This document shows positions 21,890-33,941 of a stretch of 64,000 nucleotides of DNA, piece after piece. The first letter of the stretch is position 1, and every line of letters begins with the position of its first letter. The position numbers were made by a program, and so were the translations under genes. Under the pieces are notes generated by a model. It was given only the letters and a program-made list of their open reading frames with translations. It did no database searches and was not told the DNA's origin. This DNA comes from Bimuria novae-zelandiae CBS 107.79 (taxonomy: Eukaryota > Ascomycota > Dothideomycetes > Pleosporales > Didymosphaeriaceae): positions 1,227,978-1,291,977 of the forward strand of contig ML976658.1 in the NCBI GenBank assembly GCA_010015655.1, in the 5' to 3' direction.

Positions 21890-22302
21890 TGCGGAGATAC
21901 TCGGTGGTTTTAAACGGCAGCGAGGTGATGAAGCGCCGTTCCGAAGAACTGCCCACCACGCGAAGCTGGTATAAAGCTGCGCGGGAAGAGGACGATGGGC
22001 AGAGATGTGTAGGGAGGGCGCTGCGGGGATGTTGTGGAGGTTTGGGACCCGTTTGTTTAACAGAGCTTTCGATGCAGGGATGCGCGCCCACCAAGACAAA
22101 ATGTCTTGCCTGCCGTCACTCTCATGAGCTCACCTGCACGCGATAGTACAAAGCTACCTCTTTCCTATCCACCGCTCGAGGCACCTCATAGACGCTGGAA
22201 CTGGCCGATGCGCCCATAAATCAGTCGCCCGTTAATGTATCGCCAGCTACCCCGTTATAGCCTTTCTGTCACGAGCTCCCCGCTCGTAGGCACACACTCG
22301 CC
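21890..22302. promoter_or_regulatory. Shared divergent promoter region of the dynein LIC and Ist3-like genes
   Basis: The two genes are transcribed away from each other with 413 bp between their start codons. No other gene fits here. I identify no specific binding site. Confidence 0.5.
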
Positions 22303-23256
22303 ATGAACTCGATACGCGCGATTCAAAAGCTCAACAAGCGTGAGCTTGAAGAAGGCATCAATCCAGAAGCCTCATGGCATACCAACTACCGCGATACGGC
22401 TTTCATCTACATCGGGGGCTTACCTTTCGAGCTTTCCAAACGCGACATTATTACCATCTTCTTATAGTTCGGAGAGCCTGTGTGGATACGACTCGCGCGC
22501 GACAAGGAGACGGGCAAGTCAAAGGGGTTCGGTTGGCTAAAATATAAGGACCAGAGGAGCTGCGATCTGGCTGTGGACAATCTTAGAGGAGCGACGGTGA
22601 TGGACAGGGTGCTGAAAGTGGACCACACCAGATATAAGCCAAAGGACGACGAGGACATGAGGGACAACACTATGGGGGAGCTGGACGGCGACGCTGGGAA
22701 AGACTCGGACAGCGGCCAACGTAAGAGGCGGCGCACAGAGAGCGAGAGCGACTTGGACGATAACCGGCCACTGCTACCAGAAGAGATCGAATTAGAAAAG
22801 GCGATACGGAACCTGGACGAGGAGGATCCGATGAAGGAATCGCTTATCAAGAGGTTACAAGAGAAGGCTGATTATGCAGTCAAGAAGTACAAGAAGAGTA
22901 AGCGGAAAGAGAAAGAGCGGGAGCGAAAGCACTACGGGCGCCACTGTTTACCGCAGCGAAATCGCAGTCGGGATCGCGATAGAGAGCGCAGGAGGATCAA
23001 GCATAACAACTCCAAGAATGAGGACCGTTATAGGAGAGGGGAACATAGGAGCACGCGGGGAGATTCGGATGATGAGCACTGTCACAGAAACTCGCGACGA
23101 CATCGCGACGGTGCGAGTGGCAGAGAAGAAGAGCTAGATAAGACACGAAGCCGGCGCGATCGTGACCACCGTGACCATAGTCGTAAGAGACGTCGCTATA
23201 GTTCGGACGAGGAGGATTATAGGCGTGCACGTTCGAAGAGGTTACTATTATCGTAG
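22303..23256 (+). pseudogene. ist3: Ist3/Snu17 (RBMX2-like) RNA-binding protein with a stop in its RRM
   Basis: The 317-codon frame begins MNSIRAIQKLNKRELEEG at 22303. It includes the family N-terminal block INPEASWHTNYRDTAFIYIG, RNP2 (FIYIGG), RNP1 (KGFGWLKY) and the segment after it, RVLKVDHTRYKPKDDE in altered form. A long Arg/Ser/Asp-rich tail follows. Ist3/Snu17 is the RRM subunit of the RES complex (with Bud13 and Pml1) in the activated spliceosome. TAG at 22465-22467 interrupts the RRM just before FGEPV, where S-Q-F/Y-G-E-P is expected. The preceding codon is TTA where TCA is expected, so two adjacent C-to-T changes are visible. The rest of the frame is open. Translation would give a useless 54-residue fragment unless read through. 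It sits head-to-head with the dynein LIC gene. Confidence 0.88.
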
Positions 23257-23556
23257 GATAGCCAGATCTGGCACAGAACGGAGGCAGAAAAATTTATAAC
23301 ATATAGTAAATTTTATCTAGCACACTTACCATCAACATGCGAGAGCGCTTAGAGGCCAGGTAGCAGCACTTTGCTCATGAAGATTAATTATCTGTAGAAA
23401 GCCCGTTTCGCACTCAGCCTGCCGCAAATATGCTTATGTATATAATGGGAAAAATAGATAAGCCAGCCGCTCTCAAATTTTTAGATATAGTAATAAAGTT
23501 CCGCGCTGATGCGCGTAAGGCAGTCGCTCTTGCCACCAGAGTAGGAGAACATATGA

Positions 23557-23759
23557 TGTCGCGGTGAGCAGAGCGCTGAGCGGACAGTACGCAGTGGAAA
23601 AGATTGCAGGATTGAACTAAGGTTGTTCTATCTAGAAGCTACAGAAGGTATAGGTGCGCAGGCACAAACAACGCTAGTCCTAGACAGAAAGAAGGTAAGT
23701 CGCAACTATGTCAAGGTAGGAGCAACTATCTTGTAGAGTAAGAGCCATAAACCGTGACA
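23557..23759 (-). repeat. 3' LTR of Copia-1
   Basis: The LTR runs from TGTCGCGGTGAGCAG to ACCGTGACA. It is less mutated than the partner LTR: where it has G (for example GTGAGCAG, AAGATTGCAGG), the partner has A. Confidence 0.92.
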
Positions 23760-24263
23760 CACCCCCCAGCTGGCGTGGACGCCCAGGCAGGGAGTCAATA
23801 ACAGCTAATTAGTATTAGTGTATATAGATACTATTAAGATTGTTGCTATCAGTTTGACGCAGGCCCTTTAGACACTTAGTAATATTAATAAGGCTAATTT
23901 AGCAGACGAAGTCTGCAAACTTTTGCTTAAGTAGAATCTTTATAAGTCTATTAGCAGGCATATGGTTAGTAGGGACCTATTTAACGTTAATATAAGAGGC
24001 TTCGACTTCCTGTTAAATCTAAAGCTAGTGGATATTAATATATTTAATCTTTATATAAAGCTTGTCTTGCTGTTTAGTAATAATACTAATAGTCTATTAA
24101 TTGTCACACTAGATAGTAGGTGTATAGTTAAGAGTAAAGTTAATACTAGAGAAGAATTGCATCCATTCTTCTATTTACGAGCTAGTAAGTAATAGAGCTA
24201 GTAATTTAGATTCTATAGTTAATTTTATAACTATGCGTTGTACTGTTAACTTCTAGTTAATTA

Positions 24264-27200
24264 TTAGTCTACTAAACTTAAAAGTATAGCCTTAAGAGCT
24301 TTAGCGAGTCTTAGGCTCGTCAGCGTATAAGGCGTTAGAGGATCTAAAGAAGAGAGGATCGCGATATGTTGGATCGTCAGATAGATACTTAGCCATATCC
24401 TGCGCGCCAGCAGAGGCTTCAAGTGCGAGAGCCTTCGTGCTGAGTAGGTAGCGCCAGGTCTTCCGGATTTTCGAGATGTGTGACTGTCCTGGGTTAGTAA
24501 GGTAATAAGCAAAGACCACGTGCGTTCAGGCGACGTTAGGTCTACCCTAGACAGCGATATATGCGAGAGAGCCAACTAGTTACTAATAGAGCTTTATTCG
24601 CGATAAATTAGGCTCCTTAATAGACTATAGTAGCTAGTTCTTTACTAGTAAAATATCTAGAGCCTTGCCTATAGCTTTAATACTAAATTAAGTGTATACC
24701 TTATTAATAAACGCGTCTTAAACTAGCTATGTCTTATACAGGGCTTAATCGCGTATAATATAGATTCTAAGAAACTAGGTAAGATCTCCTATAGCTTTAA
24801 TATTATATAAGACCACTAGATCCTTCTTAAAAGACCTATGGTAATAGGCATTAGACTAATAATATGCCATAATAATATTATTAACATAGACAAATAGGAT
24901 AAGCCAGCGGCTCGTGTATAAGTAAGGAAAGTCTCTAACTAGCTTTAGACCCAGCTTAACAAGTTATCGACGTAGTTTGTTATACCATAGGATTAGTAAC
25001 TCCTTTAGGCCGTACAGGGCGCGGAGTACCAGCATGATCTCGCCTGTAGTATGGCGGAACGCCTTAGGTGTTTTAGCGTACAGTTTTCGATCGATCTTAG
25101 CGTTTAGGAAGGTAGTAGGGACATTATACTGCTTTAGCTCTAGACTAAAGTAATTAGCGATTATAATAAGAGCGCGAAAGTTACGAATTGCGAGTATAGT
25201 AGCGTATGTGTTATTAAGTAGAGCTTAAAGATCTCCTTAAATAATAAGTTAAGTTTTAAACCGTAAGAGGTATCCTTCTTCGTCGATCTTATATACGAAT
25301 ATCTATATTAACGGTAGCACCTTAGCGTTTATAGTAGCCTTTATTTTTATAGTCTTCCTAAAGACTCCTTTAGCGCGTAGAGCTTGCCACTTAACCTCTA
25401 TAGCGCGTTAAAATTAATTACTAAATATATGTGTGTTTTAAGCTACTTTATTGCCTTTAGCAGAGGTGGTAGCTGCGATTAATAGATTTTTAGTATCTTA
25501 TCTATAGTAGGTATAGAGCGAATCTTAGTTAAAAATATATAAAGATAATTAATAAGAGGTGTAGCTCCTAGCGCTATTACGTATATATAAATTATAAAGT
25601 TATTTAGATCTTTCTGCTTTCGATTACGTTTGCTAGTAATAATTAAGCTCGTGTTAGTTAGGTCTAGGTTAACGTCTCGTAGAGCTCTCTCGCCGCGTTA
25701 GTAATAGCCCTCGGGTACTTCACTACTCTTAGGAGTGTGATTGCTTATAGTAGTAGACATTATAGGTCTTAGAGTAGGTAGCTGTTACTATTACTGTATC
25801 GATTCGAATGCGTCGTCTATCTATTTACCCCCCACCTAGGAGCCTGCAGCTCTTAAAGCTAAGGTTGTAGGTGTCTCTACTAGGTAGCGACGTTAACGAG
25901 CAGTTAATAGATCTTTAATACTAATATTATTATGTTAATGTTCTTTTAGATATTTAAGTAGTTTAATTACCTTTTCAAGCACTAACCCTAATACATACCT
26001 ATCTATTCTATTAAAGAAAAGTGTAGGTTTAAATACAACGTCGCGGGTGACAATAATAGTGTCTTTTATAGGTAGCTAAATACGAAAGATATTAGTGCCT
26101 TAGTAGCTAATAAGGTAGCTAATTAGAGTGCGCGATTTAAGCTTATTAGTAGCTCTTAAATTATAGTTATAGACGTAGGCGCGACAGCTAATAAGCCTTA
26201 TATAAGTAATAAGTGGCTTTTGTCCCTATACTACCTCGTACAGTGTCTTCTAGCCTAGTGCTTTGGTAGGCGTGCGATTAAGGATATATGCGGCGGTGCG
26301 ATACAGCTTATGTGATAGACTCTTTAGTAGATTAGCGTGTATGCGCATAGCGCGAGCTTACTACGTTAGTATTCTGCTAGCGCGTTCGATAAGTCTATTT
26401 AGTTCTTTTATACTAGGTAGTGCTAGCTTATATAGCATGCCTAGTTCTTTTATTATATTAATAAGATCGTTTCTAAATCCTTTCTCGTTATTGCATTAAA
26501 TAGCAACTATATTAGCGTTATACACGCGCTAGATCTTGTAAATTAAAAATATAAACTAACGTGTAAGAGTTAACTTATCCTTTCGCTTGACTATGGCGAT
26601 TTCATGCCACTTTAAGTACTCGTCTATAAAGTGTAGGGCGTACTTGCTGCCATTAATGCATTCCTCTCCCACAGGGATAATATAAATAATGTCTATTATA
26701 ATTTAATAGAATAGTTATTATGCACGGCTCTTAGCCGGGCGTCTTAAAATAATATAAGTTATTTAAGCTTTAATACATATTTAATAGAGATAGTCTATAT
26801 ATTCTCTTATTAGTTAAACGCTAGTGACGTTTGCCTCTAGTTATTTAACTACCTTATAGCCTAGGTGGCCCTAGATCTAATATGCAACACGTTAGTTAAT
26901 AATATTAGTTAGCTTTAGTGCGTACGACGGGCGATATAATGCTCTAAACGTACTTAGTGTTAAGTAGAGTAATAATAGAGGTAATCGATGTGATAGCTCT
27001 ACGTTAATAAGCTAGTGACCTCTATTATACTTAAGTTATACAATAACGTAAGACGGCTAATACATATACAGGACATCTTAGCTAGAGTTAAAGTGGATAG
27101 ACTCTGTACGATAGCGAGCGAGTCCTAATACACTTATAAGAAAGCCTTCGACGTACGCGACGTGTGTCAGCTCTAGCGTCTATAGTCTATATAGTATACA

Positions 27201-28643
27201 AGCGACGAGTTTTATCGTGCCCTAAGCTATAATAAGGATGTAGCTATTATCAGCATGGAGGTAGCGACGCTTTAGATTATCGTTCATCCTCTTCCAGCCG
27301 TGCCATAACTCTATATTAATAACGTGGGTGTTCGACCCTAGATCAACGATCCATCGATTGAGAAGCTCAGTCTTGTCAGTGTCATCTCCAACCATCACTG
27401 TAAGCTCTCCCTCAGGATCAGTATTGGTATCCAGCGTAATCATGTTTGAAACGTCATTTGATCGAGATTCGAGTGATTCGAGTTCGAGAGAATCGACTTG
27501 ATCGATACTAATATGTGATAGGCCAGCAACTGCCACAAAGGTGTTACTGTCTTTAGCAGGAGGATTACCATTATTAATTCATAGTAATCTAGTATTCTAT
27601 AGTTATTAGGCTACCTATTTAGTTAGAGCAGTCTTAATACACTTATTAATCTTAAGGTCTTTTTATACTTCCTTAACCTTCTACATAGCCTTAGCAGTAG
27701 GCTAATAATCCTTTAAACGTCGTAGGTGTCGTGTATTAAGGATAAAGTAGTTAGTATACTAGTGCTTCTTCCTACAGACATAGTTCTTAAATAGCTTATC
27801 TTAATCGCAACTACTACCTTAGCCATCATTATATTTAGAATCAACTTATTTAGCAATACCTAGCGCAACAGCGGATACTACCAAGCCTATCAAATATAGT
27901 TTTATACAGCGTAGATAGGTAGTCATCTCAGCGACGTAAGTCTCTAAAAATAAGATCTTAGTAATAGTACCTCACGCTTTATACTTAAAGATCTCGCGTA
28001 GGCAGGACGTAGCGTACTCTTAATTAAGTGCTTTATAGGTAATAAGGAAGTCCTCTTATAGTTAATTACTATTAGTTTTAGGCAGGCTAATAGCCTTGCC
28101 CTAAGCTATAATATATACCTAGTCTAATAGTTATTACTTAATCTTCTTTACAGCTCGTGGCGTAGTCTTAAGGGCATTATATTTATTAGCTAGCTTATAA
28201 CAGCGTGTCGCGTTTGTAAGATAAAGGAACTTCTTAAAGGTAACTAATTAGTTATATAAGGTATTATAATCCTTAATTAGGTATATATAGCGTGTAGTAA
28301 TTATCTTGCTAATATCTATATTTAGGTTAGCTAGTGCCTTCGTTTAAGTACAGTACTTAGTGCAACGGCGTTCTTATTAATTACATTCTTATTAATAGGA
28401 TTCTTAATTATTAGCAGATAGGTAAGAGAGCCTAGTAGCTTTAAGTTTATAATTAGTAAGTTAAGGCTTATAAGGCTCTTATAGCTTAGGGAGATTCTCC
28501 TTCGCTACGTTAAAGTTAATATACTACTAAAGACCGTGGCGGTTAGCAATGTCTCGGCAAATAAATAACTAGGTAAACTAGTTATCTAGTATATTTAGGA
28601 CGATAGTAACTCGCGTTATAGCGGGGTCGGACTCAGTAGCCAT
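24264..28643 (-). pseudogene. Gag-Pol of Copia-1, RIP-destroyed
   Basis: ATG at 28643 opens MATESDPAITRVTIVLNILD, a Copia Gag start, then stops accumulate. At 27536-27222 an open stretch holds the protease region (WIVDLGSNTHVIN, matching WxxDSGxxxH with D-L-G). Near 24880 the RT active site survives as YVNN, a G-to-A altered YVDD. At 24519-24301 the RNase H region survives, ending ALYADEPKTR. The product would be a polyprotein for particle assembly and reverse transcription. Very many CAG/CAA/TGG codons are now stops. Confidence 0.85.
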
Positions 28644-28803
28644 TGCAGAGGCTATAGTCAACTGTATTAATAGATCTAGGCAGAGATCCTAGTATATGCG
28701 TTATAAAAACGCGGTAACAGGTGCGTTGTAAAGAACGCGGTATAGCAACGTGCAACTTGTATGTTAAGTAACGTTATAGTAGCAGGTAAGAACAATCTAA
28801 AAT

Positions 28804-28821
28804 GCAAGCCAGGCTCATAAC
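28804..28821 (-). promoter_or_regulatory. Primer-binding site of Copia-1
   Basis: Immediately inside the 5' LTR the minus strand reads GTTATGAGCCTGGC. Its complement contains GCTCATAAC, the anticodon-stem-loop sequence of initiator tRNA-Met. This fits the internal (half-tRNA) priming known for Copia-type elements. Confidence 0.6.
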
Positions 28822-29024
28822 TATCGCGGTAAGCAGAGCGCTAAGCGGACAGTACGCAGTAGAAAAAATTACAGGATTAAACTAAGGTTATTCTATCTAA
28901 AAGCTACAGAAGGTATAGGTGCGCAGGCACAAACAACGCTAGTCCTAGACAGAAAGAAGGTAAGTCGCAACCATGTCAAGGTAGGAGCAACTATCTTGTA
29001 GAGTAAGAGCCATAAACCGTGACA
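28822..29024 (-). repeat. 5' LTR of Copia-1
   Basis: This is a 203-bp partner of 23557-23759. It starts TATCGCGG (TG altered to TA by RIP) and ends ACCGTGACA, followed by the TATGA duplication. Confidence 0.92.
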
Positions 29025-29029
29025 TATGA

Positions 29030-30538
29030 AGAAGGTGCGTTCAATAACATTAGCCCCAACACCGCGTCTGCTTCGCATGCTTGTTTGTACCTAGGTACCT
29101 CACTCTTCACGTTTTCGTTTAGGGAGTACCGTTTCGTATCCTAGGAGCCGCACGTCCGATTGCACTGCGCGTGCTTTTTTCAGTTAACAGCCCCTTAAAT
29201 CAGGGTATATAAGCCGTCGCCTCACACCTTCCTCACCGATCAACCCTTCCACCATTTCCCCTTAATGATGCTATTCACTCTCTTGCTAGCGCTATTTCCT
29301 CTTCTGCTCGATCAGATGGCTACAGCTGTCCCTGTGGCCGGTGTCGATGTCTTGCCCATCTCGCGTAGGTATCCCCAGACTTGAATGAGTAGCGTTCGCA
29401 CTCATTAATTAGCAGACCTATTTCCCATTGCCAATGGTAGGGAGCTCTCGGGTGTGGTGTACTCTGATGACCCGGTTGTAAGTCCTCAGTTAGTTATCTT
29501 GTATACGAAGGTACTAGTCAAGTTATAGTCAATTAGCATTCCTCCCATAGCAAGCCTTCAACTATGTGGCGCTTAAGACTTTTATTAACCTTGCGTTGAT
29601 ATTGCCTTCTTCCAGCATCAATGCCAAAATACCACGAATGTGTGGTCTGGTCACGGCATCCTCAGCGCGCGCCCCTTGGCGATAGCTTCGTGCTATATGT
29701 ATCCAGTTCCAGACTACCAGAGCCTTGACGAGGATGGGAAGAGGCCCATCTTTTTACGGTACGGCATTAGTATGTCTACCTGCCTTGAGTTGGTTTGCTT
29801 TCCCTCTAAAACCTTAACAGATGACTTCGGCCCGTACAACAACAAAATCGCGAGTTAGATCTGCTTTCCGGAATGAGACATCGGAGAGGTGGAGCTAAAG
29901 GGATTCGATACAAATCCTATATGATTGAAATGGCGGTTTCGGTGGTAGATAGGAGGCTCCCTACTACGTGCTGTGATAGTGGTCCTGGTCCTTCACCTTC
30001 CAGAGGTACCTGCGTTAGGAGTCCCAGATCTGTATGTTGCGCTGGTAGAAAGCGCAAACACTGTAGTCTATATAATTTACTCACCATGCGCCGCTTTCCA
30101 GTTCGTTTCGACCTAAATACCTAATCCCGCAACCCTCAAAGCTATCAACCTTAATCGTGTAACCCAGATAAAGACCCTCGATCTTTTCTTCGCTCCCGTA
30201 AGCACACTCTCGCGTGGGCTCTGCCTGCAGACCTCGAGACCGGCAATGCTTCGTTATGGAGCTGCGGTAGCAAGGCTCCGGGCGCAGCATTCTTGGAGAT
30301 AAACGCTGCGTTAGCCGTGATTTGAGGTGGATCATGATTTGAGGTGGATCATGATTTGAGGTGAATATCTAAGGGTACCAATACTGTGGAGCCAATAATA
30401 TATCTGGTATTTGACAGGACAAGAGATTATGGCGAAGTTCGGCCTTATATTAAGCTGTATTCCTTCTGAGGAATCTAGAGCTAAGTGATTATACTATTAA
30501 AGTGTAATAAGTTTGTTGTATTAACTTTTTTATATTAC
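29030..30538. other. 1.5 kb of host sequence between transposons
   Basis: Composition is normal. A TATA-like GTATATAAG at 29206 lies about 60 bp before a short secreted-type reading frame (29265). Splice-like GTAAGT (29480) and a polypyrimidine tract ending CAG (29612) suggest remnants of a spliced gene. A further open stretch at 29640-29858 does not join it convincingly. The 16-bp string GATTTGAGGTGGATCA is tandemly repeated near 30320-30360. Confidence 0.4.
29265..29384 (+). CDS. Short secreted-type ORF, probable first exon of a degraded gene
   Basis: Thirty-nine codons follow a TATA-like box. MMLFTLLLALFPLLLDQMA is a strong signal-peptide core, then TAVPVAGVDVLPISRR. A possible 5' splice site (AGGTATCC) overlaps the last Arg codon. 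The next plausible coding block downstream, DLFPIANGRELSGVVYSDDP at about 29425-29480, ends at GTAAGT. I could not reconcile the splice phases, so the gene may be broken or the model incomplete. It is not recognised. It may be a small secreted protein. Confidence 0.35.
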   Translation: MMLFTLLLALFPLLLDQMATAVPVAGVDVLPISRRYPQT

Positions 30539-30544
30539 AACGTA

Positions 30545-32594
30545 ACGTATGTGGCGTACGAGTGCCGCACTTTTGCTAAGACTACACTAAAATTAAAAGC
30601 TATTATATATTTTTAGAATTAAAACTTATAGTAGGTTCTTAAGAAGGCTTTATAGAAACCCTTAAAGCTATAGAGCTACTATTTATAAGTTTATAAGTTA
30701 TAGCTAGTCTTACCGTAGCGTTTATAGCGCCGTTAAGTCTAATTACTCCCCTTAGTGCGTATCCCTATTAATACCCTCCTCCTATTACTACGCACTGTAA
30801 ACTCCCTTAGGGTCGCTAGTCGCTCGTCCTTTCTAACCATTAAGGTGCCTTCCTTCTAGATTTACTTTCTTTTATACGATTTTTAATATATAGTAGCCTT
30901 ATTAGCTATTTAAAACTTAGCGTTACGCTTAGTTACTAATACTAAAGAATTTGCTATTAACTTTGCGCCTATTATAAGCTTTTTAACTATCTTAAGTATT
31001 AAAGTTAGGGAGCTATTAATATGCCTTTAAATCCTCTGCTTAACTAGCGTTAATTAAGACCTAAATTCTAAAATATTACTTAATATTTTAACTCCGATTA
31101 ATCGTTATTAGTAATAGGGAGTAATAACTTCTATAACTTTATATTAACGCTCGCTAGTACCGTATCTAGATTAAATAGGACTAAGCTAGCGCCTTAAAAT
31201 CCTCCCTAGATATTAATCTTTATAATAGATGCATTAAAATCTGCTTTAAAGTATAGTAAGAACTTAATTTTAGAGATATAGTTAATATAGTTATATATTA
31301 GGTTCTTAGCTTAGCGCCTATACGCCTTCTTTAATAGTATAAAATAGCCTATATTAGGTAGCTATAGTAGGTGCGACTAGTGAAAAATATATGGAAAGTA
31401 ATTATATTCCTCTCCTTATAGATTTTATTAAATATAGAGGAGTTATAGCTCTTATAGCTATCTAGGATAAGTAGCTAGTTACTACTAACTATCCTCTCCT
31501 TCGTGTACTTATTAAAATATTCTAATTACCTAAAGCCGAGCTTATTTATTATCTTGCTATTCTCTAAGACAGCTATTACCTAGTTATAAGGTAGTACTTA
31601 CCTATAAAGATAAGAAAAGGTGAAATCGCCAAGCCGGTCGCGTTAACGCCTTATATATTCGTTACTTACTCTTAATTACCCTATTATATTATTTTTAGTT
31701 ACCTTTAATACTTAGAGCCCGTGATGACTACTCTAGTAGACATTATATCTATTATAAAGCCTATCTTATTAAAATTATAGGTATCTTTATCTAGTATACT
31801 ATACTTAGCTTTAGTATTCTTTATAAGGCGGAACTAGTCTTATATAGCCTTAGGATCCTTATAAAGAGCTCTCCTATAATTATACTTTTAATTAAACTTA
31901 ATTTAAAGCTTAGGCCGATGCTTTATAAAGTCTTTAGTCTAGCGTCTACTAACTAGGCCTTAGTAACGCGCCTTAAGTAAAGAATTGGCCATATCTTCTA
32001 TATCTCGAAGCTGGGATGGGTAATCTTATATAGTAAGCTCTAGTATGTAATTTATAAGTATCTCCTCTTTAATTATAATAAGTAATATATTATTAGCTAC
32101 GTAATCGCGTCTTTAGAGTATTCCGTCGCGTTATTGTCGAAGTGTTCTTTCTAAGATATTATAGATTACTATGTAAGGGGCTAGATTATGTAACCATAAT
32201 AAAGGGGAGACTATATCCTACTAGACTAACTAAAAGATTTATACTAAATTAACTCTAACAGAGTTACTTTAGTAATAGTCTAATATTTATAGTAGATTAG
32301 GTATATAACCTTAATAGTCTAGTAGGTACTCCCGTAACATTCTAGACTAATCTAGTGGCTTGGCAATGCCGTATAGCCGAGGGCGTAGTCACGAGTATTA
32401 CTACTAGGCTCTAGCCTATTACATACTATAGCGCGTCGCACTAGTAAAGTCGCGTCTTTTTAAATAGTTTATATTATAAGCTATATATCTAATTCATTTA
32501 AAGATATCTTATTAGGTTATTATTAAGATATAATAGAAGGAGTAGGTTTTAATTTAGTCATGACAAAAGTGCGGCGTTCGTACGCCACATACGT
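30545..32594 (-). mobile_element. Fot1/pogo-type element, copy 1 (with solo LTR inside)
   Basis: Inverted ends ACGTATGTGGCGTACGA and complement at 32594, with TA at 30543-30544 and 32595-32596. The length is 2050 bp, or about 1793 bp once the solo LTR is removed, a normal Fot1 size. The minus strand shows a decayed pogo DDE domain (a DGHGSHNS-like block near 31450 and an LLQPLD-like block near 31340). RIP is heavy. Confidence 0.88.
32172..32423. repeat. Solo LTR, 252 bp, TSD TACTA
   Basis: It starts TGTAAGGGGCTAGATTATG and ends GCCTATTACA, with direct repeats TACTA at 32167-32171 and 32424-32428. It is the same family as 55688-56197, in the opposite orientation. Confidence 0.9.
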
Positions 32595-32596
32595 TA

Positions 32597-32717
32597 TTCC
32601 ACAAGCAAGCCAATTACATAAGCGAGCCAATTAGTTTTACTAAGCTAATAACTTAGTTTAGTATACCTATAATATCTTAATAACGTAATACTTAATAAAC
32701 TTTAGATAAACGTAGGG
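32597..32717 (+). mobile_element. Fot1/pogo element C, left end
   Basis: The AT-rich, RIP-mutated 5' end includes GCAAGCCAATTAC-type subterminal repeats resembling those of element B. It is separated from the rest of element C (46345-47097) by the insertion of element A. Copy 1 at 30545-32594 seems to have inserted only a few bases from its outer end. Confidence 0.55.
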
Positions 32718-33941
32718 TAACGTACATTGCAGGTGAGTGGATTACTATGCCAAGACCCCGCCAAAATTTATACTCTACACGATAGTACAGAATGCGTAGA
32801 AATAGTTATAAGAAATTATAGTAAGCTAATCTACTTAGAATCTACTTCTATAGGCTGCTTATAAGTTATTTTATTATACCTAGCCTCGTCGTAGCGTCTA
32901 TAGCGCTATTAAGTAGATCTATCTTAATTAGTGTACACCCTCTTCTTCGCCTTCTTTCTATTACTACGCGCCCTAAACTCTGTTAGAGTAGCTAGCTATA
33001 GGCCTTCCTTAGCTATTTAGATCCTCTTACGCTATACTTAATTTCTTTTATATAATTTATATTATATAGCGGCCTTATTAGTAGCTTAAAGCTTAGCGTT
33101 ACGCTTAGTTATTAATATTAAATAATATACTATTATTTTAGCGCCTTTCGTAGGCGTTTTAACCGCCTTAAGTATTAAAGTTAGGGAACTATCTATATAC
33201 CTCTAAATCCTCTCCTTTACTAGCGTTAATTATGCCCTAAATTCTAGGATATTACTAGGCATCTACGACTGCCATATACTATTATATATAGTATAAGGCG
33301 AAGGCGTACGTAGACGGATATTAAGCTTCAATATTACTACTTCTAGGTTAAGTAGAATAAGGCTAGCGCCTTAAATACCTCTCTAGATATTACTTTAAGT
33401 AATTATAGCCTTAAAAGTAGTAATAAAGTAAGGTAGGGACTTAATTTTAGTAATATATATAATATAGTTATATATTAGATCCTTAGCTTAGCGCCTATAC
33501 GCCTTCTTTAACGGCGAGAAACACCCTATATCTAGTAGCTATAGGAGGTGCAATAAATATAAAAGTATAACGTACCTGGCAAGCGAACTAATCAGGCAAG
33601 CGAGCTGATTACTATGCCAAGACCACACCAAAATATAATGTTAATAATAGTATAACGCGATGTCTTAACCACCTTATTACCTAATATAATTAAAAAAAAT
33701 CTTAAATATAGCTTACGCTTTAGGCTTTAAAATAAAATATAACGCTAAGCTGATAATATGCTATAGCTATCTATAACGTTTCTTAAAGTATACTAAGTAT
33801 ATAACGCGCTAGAATTACCTTTTAATATAACTATACCCTTAACTCTATAAATCTCCTTCCGCTAGAGGAGTAGGTACTTATCTAGGATTTACTTAACCTA
33901 GACACGCAAGAATTTCTAGTCCGGTTTACTACTATAGTAGA

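Larger units (their letters stand above)
23557..29024 (-). mobile_element. Copia-1: complete Ty1/Copia retrotransposon
   Basis: The element is 5468 bp with two 203-bp LTRs (23557-23759 and 28822-29024) and perfect 5-bp target duplications TATGA (23552-23556 and 29025-29029). It is coded on the minus strand. A purine tract (minus strand GGGGGGTG) abuts the left LTR at 23760, and a primer site abuts the right LTR. The internal region has recognisable Gag, protease, RT and RNase H traces in the Copia order. It is extensively RIP-mutated and inactive. Confidence 0.93.
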
